Below are positions 59,664-64,000 of a stretch of 64,000 nt of DNA, piece by piece. The stretch spans positions 634,187 to 698,186 of the forward strand of contig JAKOGI010000336.1 in NCBI GenBank assembly GCA_029747015.1, in the 5' to 3' direction. Position 1 is the stretch's first letter. Every line of letters begins with the position of its first letter. Both the position numbers and the translations under genes were made by a program. Source of the DNA: Carnegiea gigantea (taxonomy: Eukaryota > Streptophyta > Magnoliopsida > Caryophyllales > Cactaceae). The notes under the pieces were generated by a model, which did no database searches, was not told the origin of the DNA, and saw only the letters and a program-made list of their open reading frames with translations.

Positions 59664-60461
59664 TGAATAGGTAGAAGAAATTTATAGTTCCTATGCTTCT
59701 GTGGTTGATCCTGATGAGGGTACGAAACTCAAATTCGTCCCCACCAGAATAACTAATGGAGTGAAATGTGCTAAGCTTGAAAAAAAAGATGTGGTAGCTG
59801 AGATTGAATATTGGCAAAGTGCAGTACTATGCTCAGTATTAGGGGTGAATCCTCATTTGAGATTATATAAGGCTTCATTAAGCGTATATGGGCAACATTT
59901 GACATTGATAAAATCATTCAAGTATGAAAAGGGAGTATTTCTGGTTTGATTTGGGAATATGCAAGACAAATTGACAGTGGAAAAGCATGGCATCTATTTC
60001 TTTGATGCTAAACCTTTTCTGGTCAAGGGTTGGAACCTGAGATGGATTTGCATAATAAGGCAATAAAATCCCTTCAATTATGGGTATAATTCCCTGACTT
60101 GGATGTCAAGTACTGGGGGCTAGAAAGCCTTAGTAAAATTGGAAGCATACTGGAGATTCCAATAAAGACATATAGATATGCCAAGGAAAAATCCATGATT
60201 TGTTATGCCAAGCTCCTAATTGATATCTCATCGGATGGACATTTCCCTAAATTCATAGAATTCTTCAATGATAATGACGAGTTGGTTAGACAGCAAGTGA
60301 AATATGAATGGAAGCCAACAAAATGCACACATTGTCATATGTTCGGCTATGAGGAGGAAAACTGCAAAAGAAGGGAGGGTAGGAAGGAGAGGAGAAAGCT
60401 ACAGAAGGATCCACCACTAGAAGGATGCAATAGAAATACAACTAATCAACAGGCAAAATAA
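59664..60461 (+). pseudogene. LINE ORF1, gag-like with zinc knuckle
   Basis: The first open part (59701-59949) reads 'VAEIEYWQSAVLCSVLGVNP' and then 'SFKYEKGVFLV', the DUF4283 pattern of plant LINE ORF1. After a stop and shift the next frame (60099-60461) has 'LDVKYWGLESLSKIGSILEI', the usual 'LP.EYW....L..I' segment, then 'CTHCHMFGYEEENC'. That last motif is a C-X2-C-X4-H-X4-C knuckle with Tyr at the His position, so zinc binding would be impaired. A basic tail follows, ending at 60461. It binds LINE RNA in relatives. Not functional here. Confidence 0.8.
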
Positions 60462-60626
60462 GCTGTACCAGATGAGTACACCCCAATATCTAAGAGAGCA
60501 TAAGCCAAGCAGTCAATGCAACTACAAGCAGTAACTCATCCCTAAATATTAATTCTTTGCAAGCACTAGAAGCTGCTAAAATGTTAGAACCAATGCTAGA
60601 AAGCATGAATGAGGAGGTAAGATCCA

Positions 60627-61480
60627 ATGGATAATATAGTATGCTGGAATATAAAAAGCCTAAATTGGCCTAATAAACAACAAGATGTTCAAGCCTTCTT
60701 ATACACCAAAAAAGTAGGCCTGCTAGGCTTATTTGAGATCAAAGTAAAAGAGAAAAATGATAGCAAAGTAGTAGCAAGAACCTTCCTTTAATGGATGTGG
60801 CAACATAATTTTGCACTTAACATCAAAGGGTGTATCTGGATAGCTTGGACGCCAAGCTCATATGAGGTGAATGTACTCAAGAAGACAGAACAACTTATAC
60901 ATTGTCATGTAATTCAGCTGAATACCAAGAAAAAGTTTTACGTTATATTTGTATATGGCATGAACCATGAGCAACAGAGGCAACATCTATAGAGTGACAT
61001 ACAATCTTTGGCTCAGCAGATGATAGAAGCATAATGCATATTAGGGGACTTCAACTTAGTGCTCTACAAAGAAGATAAAATGGGAGGCAATGCGATTCAA
61101 GATCAAGAAGTGCAGGACCTAGCTCATCTGCTAGACACTTGTGAACTGTAGGAAATGAGATAGACAAGAGCATATTTCTCATGGACAAATAAAATAATAT
61201 GGAGTAGAATTAACAGAGTCCTAATCAATATCCATTGGTATGATACATTAGACTACACACAAACTTACTACCTTGCCAATGGGCTGTCTGACCATACCCT
61301 ATTACTTATCCAATTTCCAGCTTCAGCAAAGCCAAGGACCAAATTTCAGTTCTGTGATATATGGTGCAAACACAAGGACTTCTTCAAGATTATTGATTCA
61401 GTTCTCTCAACATCAAGAGCCTCCTACAAAATGTTACAGCTTAGGAGATACCTAACCTAACTCAGACCACTCTTAAATAA
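60627..61480 (+). pseudogene. LINE ORF2 endonuclease domain
   Basis: It starts at ATG 60627 with 'VCWNIKSLN' (family: WN.RGL) and 'LLGLFEIKV' (family: LLETK). Then come 'IWIAWTPS', 'FYVIFVYGMN', 'LGDFNLVL' (GDFN box, about 61040), 'YFSWTN', 'RINRVLIN' and 'GLSDHTLLLI' (SDH box, about 61285). The catalytic Glu, Asn and Asp-His motifs are visible, but in-frame stops (e.g. 60789, 60990, 61033) and a frameshift near 61190 break it. This domain nicks target DNA for priming. Confidence 0.8.
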
Positions 61481-61659
61481 GCTTAGCAAGAACCGTTCTG
61501 CAAACTTGAGAGCACAGCAAGACATAGCAAGAAGGGAACTCACAGTTACACAACAAGAGCTTCAACATGATATGGGAAATAATAGGCTGATTCAAAAGCA
61601 GAAAGAGACCAGTTCAATATGCATGATAGTTATCAATTAAGCACCAGTTATAAAACCAT

Positions 61660-63119
61660 AGCAGTAGATCTCTATGTGTAAGAGATTCACTGATACAGAA
61701 ATCAAAGAGGCTATCTTCTCAATTCTAAACATTAAATCACCTGGTCCAGATGGCTATAGTTGTGGCTTTTTCAAAGCTACCTAGAATAAAATGGGTCCAT
61801 GATATGCTCTGCAGTCCAGGAATTCTTCAGCATAGGAGTTCTGCCATGCTATATAAGTGAAACAAAACTAATAGTCCTACCAAAGGTCAACAAGCCTCAA
61901 ACTGCCACAAAATTCAGACCTATTTTCCATTGCAATGTCATATACAAATGCATATCCAAGTTACTCGGTCAAAGGATAAAGGAAGTACTACTAAGTTTGA
62001 TAGATCAAATTCAAGGTGCTTTTGTGAAAGGCAAAGAATTGTTTTATAATGTACTCATATGCCAGGACATAGTAAGAGGATATCAAAGGAAACACATTTC
62101 CCCCATATGCATTCTCAAGATAAACCTATAAAAGCCATTTGATTCCATCCATTGGGAGTTTCTAAAGGAGATACTAGCAGCACTTAATTTCCCATTGCAA
62201 TGCACCAAACAGGTCATGGCCTGTGTGACCTCAGTCAGATTCTCAATACATCTTAATGGTCAAGAAAGTGAAACATTTGAAGGGGGAAAAGGGCTCGGAC
62301 AAAGAGACCCCTTCTCATCCCTTCTGTTTATAATCTCAATGGAGTATCTGTCAAGGTTAATGAAGGTGGCAAGCATGAAGCCTGGTATCAAATTCCATCT
62401 AAACTACAAAAATGTAGGCCTCACCTGCCTTATGTTTGCAGATGACCTAATCACGTTCTGTAAAGCAAACCCGGCATCACTCCAACACATAATGAATGCC
62501 CTCTCTGCGTTTCATGAATGTGCAGGGCTAAAGGCAAATCTCCAAAAATCACAAATGGTTTTTGGAGGATGTCCACAAGTGATACAAAACCAATGTCTGC
62601 AGGTTATAGGGTTAAAAGAATGCAGCTTTCCATTGAAATATTTGGGAGTCCCCATCATTGCAAGCAGACTCACCAAGATTGAGTGCATGAGCTCAGTAGA
62701 GAAAATACTAGCCAGAGTACACACTTGGGCCATAAGAAGCATTTTATTTACTGGAAGAGCAATGCTAATTAATAGTACAGTATTTGGCATGTTCAATTAC
62801 TGCGTCTCAGTATTTCTGCTACTCACAGAGGTGATAGCTAGAATCATACAAATATGTAGGAATTACTTACGGAGTGGCACAGAGGAATTTAAGGGAGTCC
62901 CCCATGTATCTTGGCAGCACACTTCCCTACTTAAGGCTCAAACAGGCCTATGTCTCAAAGATTTTGCAGCATGGAACAAAGCCACCATTGCAAAACTAGT
63001 ATGGGCAGCCACAAGGAAAAAGGATATACTATGGGTGAAATGGGTTCATGGCAGGTATTTAAAAGATAGACCTTGGTGGGACTACACCCCTGCTCAAGAC
63101 AGCAGCTGGCACTAAAGGA
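61660..63119 (+). pseudogene. LINE ORF2 reverse transcriptase
   Basis: 'KSPGPDGYSCGFFKA' (about 61735) opens the RT. The frames 61799-62131 and 62195-63115 give 'ETKLIVLPKVNKP', 'FRPIFHCNVIYKCISKLLGQ', 'QGAFVKGKEL', 'ILKINL*KPFDSIHWEFL', 'GLGQRDPFSSLLFIISMEYL', 'LMFADDLITF', 'LKANLQKSQMVFGG' and 'FPLKYLGVPI'. The FADD box is intact; the first catalytic Asp of 'KIDL' is Asn. Only one stop and one short gap interrupt an otherwise long frame, so it is among the better preserved genes here. The 306-codon part runs to TAA at 63113. Confidence 0.9.
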
Positions 63120-63179
63120 GGATATGCCAGGTGAAAGAGGACTTTAAGATGGTATGTATAAACCCACCTTTATGGGATG

Positions 63180-63716
63180 GTAAGGAGAAAAGCAATACAT
63201 AGTTACAAAGGGCTATAAATGGAAAATGAAGGGCAAAGGAAAGGTCACCTGGGCAAAACTCATATGGGCCAGATCAAATATCCCCAGGCATGCATTCATA
63301 TCCTGGGTTTTTATATAACACAGATTGCCCACAAAACAGAGGCTTAACAGGTTCCTGCCTCAATAGGAAACCACAGGTACCATCTGTCATGCAGTAGCTA
63401 AAGATGAGACATATTTATTCTATACCAGCAACTATACTAAAGAAGACTGGAAGGAGCCAAGCAGATGGTGGTAGCACATCCCTATAGCATAGAACAGGCA
63501 GCACATGTAGAAAGCAGTGCTAAAGATCAGAGGGGGGCTAAAACCAAAAAGCACATTACTTGTGCTACAATTACAGTAGTAATATACCACATATGGAGCA
63601 CTAGAAATCAAGCAGTCTTCAACAAACAAATCACAATAGCAAAGCAAACAATTCAGCTGATCAAAGAACAGGTTAGACATAGAATACTTCACTTGAACAC
63701 CAGATCCAAAAAATAG
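63180..63716 (+). pseudogene. LINE ORF2 zf-RVT C-terminal region
   Basis: After the RT, 'VTWAKLIWARSNIPRHAFIS' and 'HRLPTKQRLNRF' (63250-63350) mark the zf-RVT domain. After frameshifts it continues in the frame that ends at 63716: 'ITVVIYHIWSTRNQAVFNKQ' and 'IKEQVRHRIL', the typical C-terminal 'A..YYIW..RN..IF' block. Broken by several stops. Confidence 0.75.
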
Positions 63717-63855
63717 AACATATATATAGATAGTATACAACATTGATACACTGAGAGGCTGCAAAACTGAGGAGAACATCTCACTATGCAGTGCTCAATA
63801 GGTTGGATTTACGAGTTATATGGTAATGAACCAACCCCCGCTATACCAAAAAAAA
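63717..63855 (+). other. LINE 3' untranslated region and poly(A)
   Basis: Short 3' region with 'ggttggatttacgagttatatggtaatgaa' and 'taccaaaaaaaa' at the end, the usual form of plant L1 3' ends. Confidence 0.7.
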
Positions 63856-63934
63856 TACATATACATACACACACACACACACACACATATATATACATAT
63901 ACATATATACATATATATACCCCCCCACACACAA

Positions 63935-63993
<59 letters not shown>

Positions 63994-64000
63994 TATATAT
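63856..64000. repeat. (CA)n/(TA)n compound microsatellite at LINE 3' end
   Basis: 'tacatatacatac', then a CA run (63867-63888), mixed ACATAT, a short C tract (63921-63927) and a long TA run continuing past the window edge. It probably grew from the LINE poly(A) tail. Confidence 0.95.

Larger units (their letters stand above)
59640..63860 (+). mobile_element. L1-type plant LINE
   Basis: A plus-strand non-LTR element. It has ORF1 with a DUF4283-like domain and one CCHC-type knuckle, then ORF2 with apurinic endonuclease, reverse transcriptase and a zf-RVT C-terminus, and a 3' end 'taccaaaaaaaa' (poly(A) 63848-63855). It follows the Tat gag/leader on the opposite strand, so it probably inserted there. 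The 5' end is not sharp and no target duplication was found because the 3' flank is a microsatellite. Length about 4.2 kb. Multiple stops in both ORFs. Confidence 0.85.

Noticed and set aside
62512..62796. 94-codon minus-strand frame
   Set aside because: It is an antisense shadow of the well-supported LINE reverse transcriptase.

Overview
This 64 kb window looks like repeat-dominated nuclear DNA of a flowering plant. A woody eudicot is a guess from the retrotransposon families, not a measurement. It is AT-rich, rich in microsatellites, and made almost entirely of LTR retrotransposons, a LINE, MITE-like elements and their decayed remains. I found no convincing host protein-coding gene, no tRNA or rRNA gene and no CRISPR. 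Every recognisable coding region is a broken retroelement gene.

Layout, left to right. (1) 1-5575: the 5' end of a minus-oriented Ty3/gypsy chromovirus. A 3.8 kb LTR is followed on the minus strand by an initiator-tRNA-Met primer site, next to a scrap of a second LTR family. (2) 5577-9060: a relic of a large gag-only (LARD-type) element. (3) 9061-16590: mostly non-coding, with microsatellites, a small MITE-like CAACTGC cluster, a probable Tat/Ogre-type LTR end (TATA box plus degenerate primer site) and a 0.1 kb tandem duplication. (4) 16595-20374: a solo LTR of family 2. (5) 24.3-29.2 kb: plus-strand degenerate coding sequence, a 60-bp hairpin minisatellite, a TATA box and an antisense-ORF (aORF) pseudogene of the kind carried by Tat-lineage retrotransposons. 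(6) 29320-32113: another chromovirus-family LTR. (7) 32478-37532 and 58938-59060: the gag-pol of a minus-oriented Tat-lineage element (PR-RT-RNaseH-archaeal-type RNaseH-IN). A hAT-type MITE interrupts its RT, and its gag is split by a whole second retrotransposon. (8) 37533-58937: that second element, a minus-oriented Tekay/Del-like chromovirus with two 2.5 kb LTRs, PBS, PPT, chromodomain and an extra acidic ORF upstream of gag. It carries its own nested insertions: a 5.5 kb gag-only LTR element (42317-47840) and a 5.0 kb solo LTR (48368-53364). (9) 59640-63860: a plus-strand L1-type LINE, 5' boundary uncertain, ending in poly(A) and a CA/TA microsatellite that runs to the window edge.

The insertion order can be read from target-site duplications and from reading frames that resume on the far side: Tat element first, then the Tekay-like element, then its internal LARD and solo LTR. 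The hAT MITE is also younger than the Tat element. All major gypsy insertions lie on the minus strand except the LARD. No copy looks mobile: all have multiple stops and frameshifts. The points most worth a second look are the pre-gag acidic ORF of the chromovirus, the hairpin minisatellite and TATA box beside the Tat antisense ORF, and the LTR at 29320-32113, which lies against a polypurine tract yet abuts Tat-type pol.
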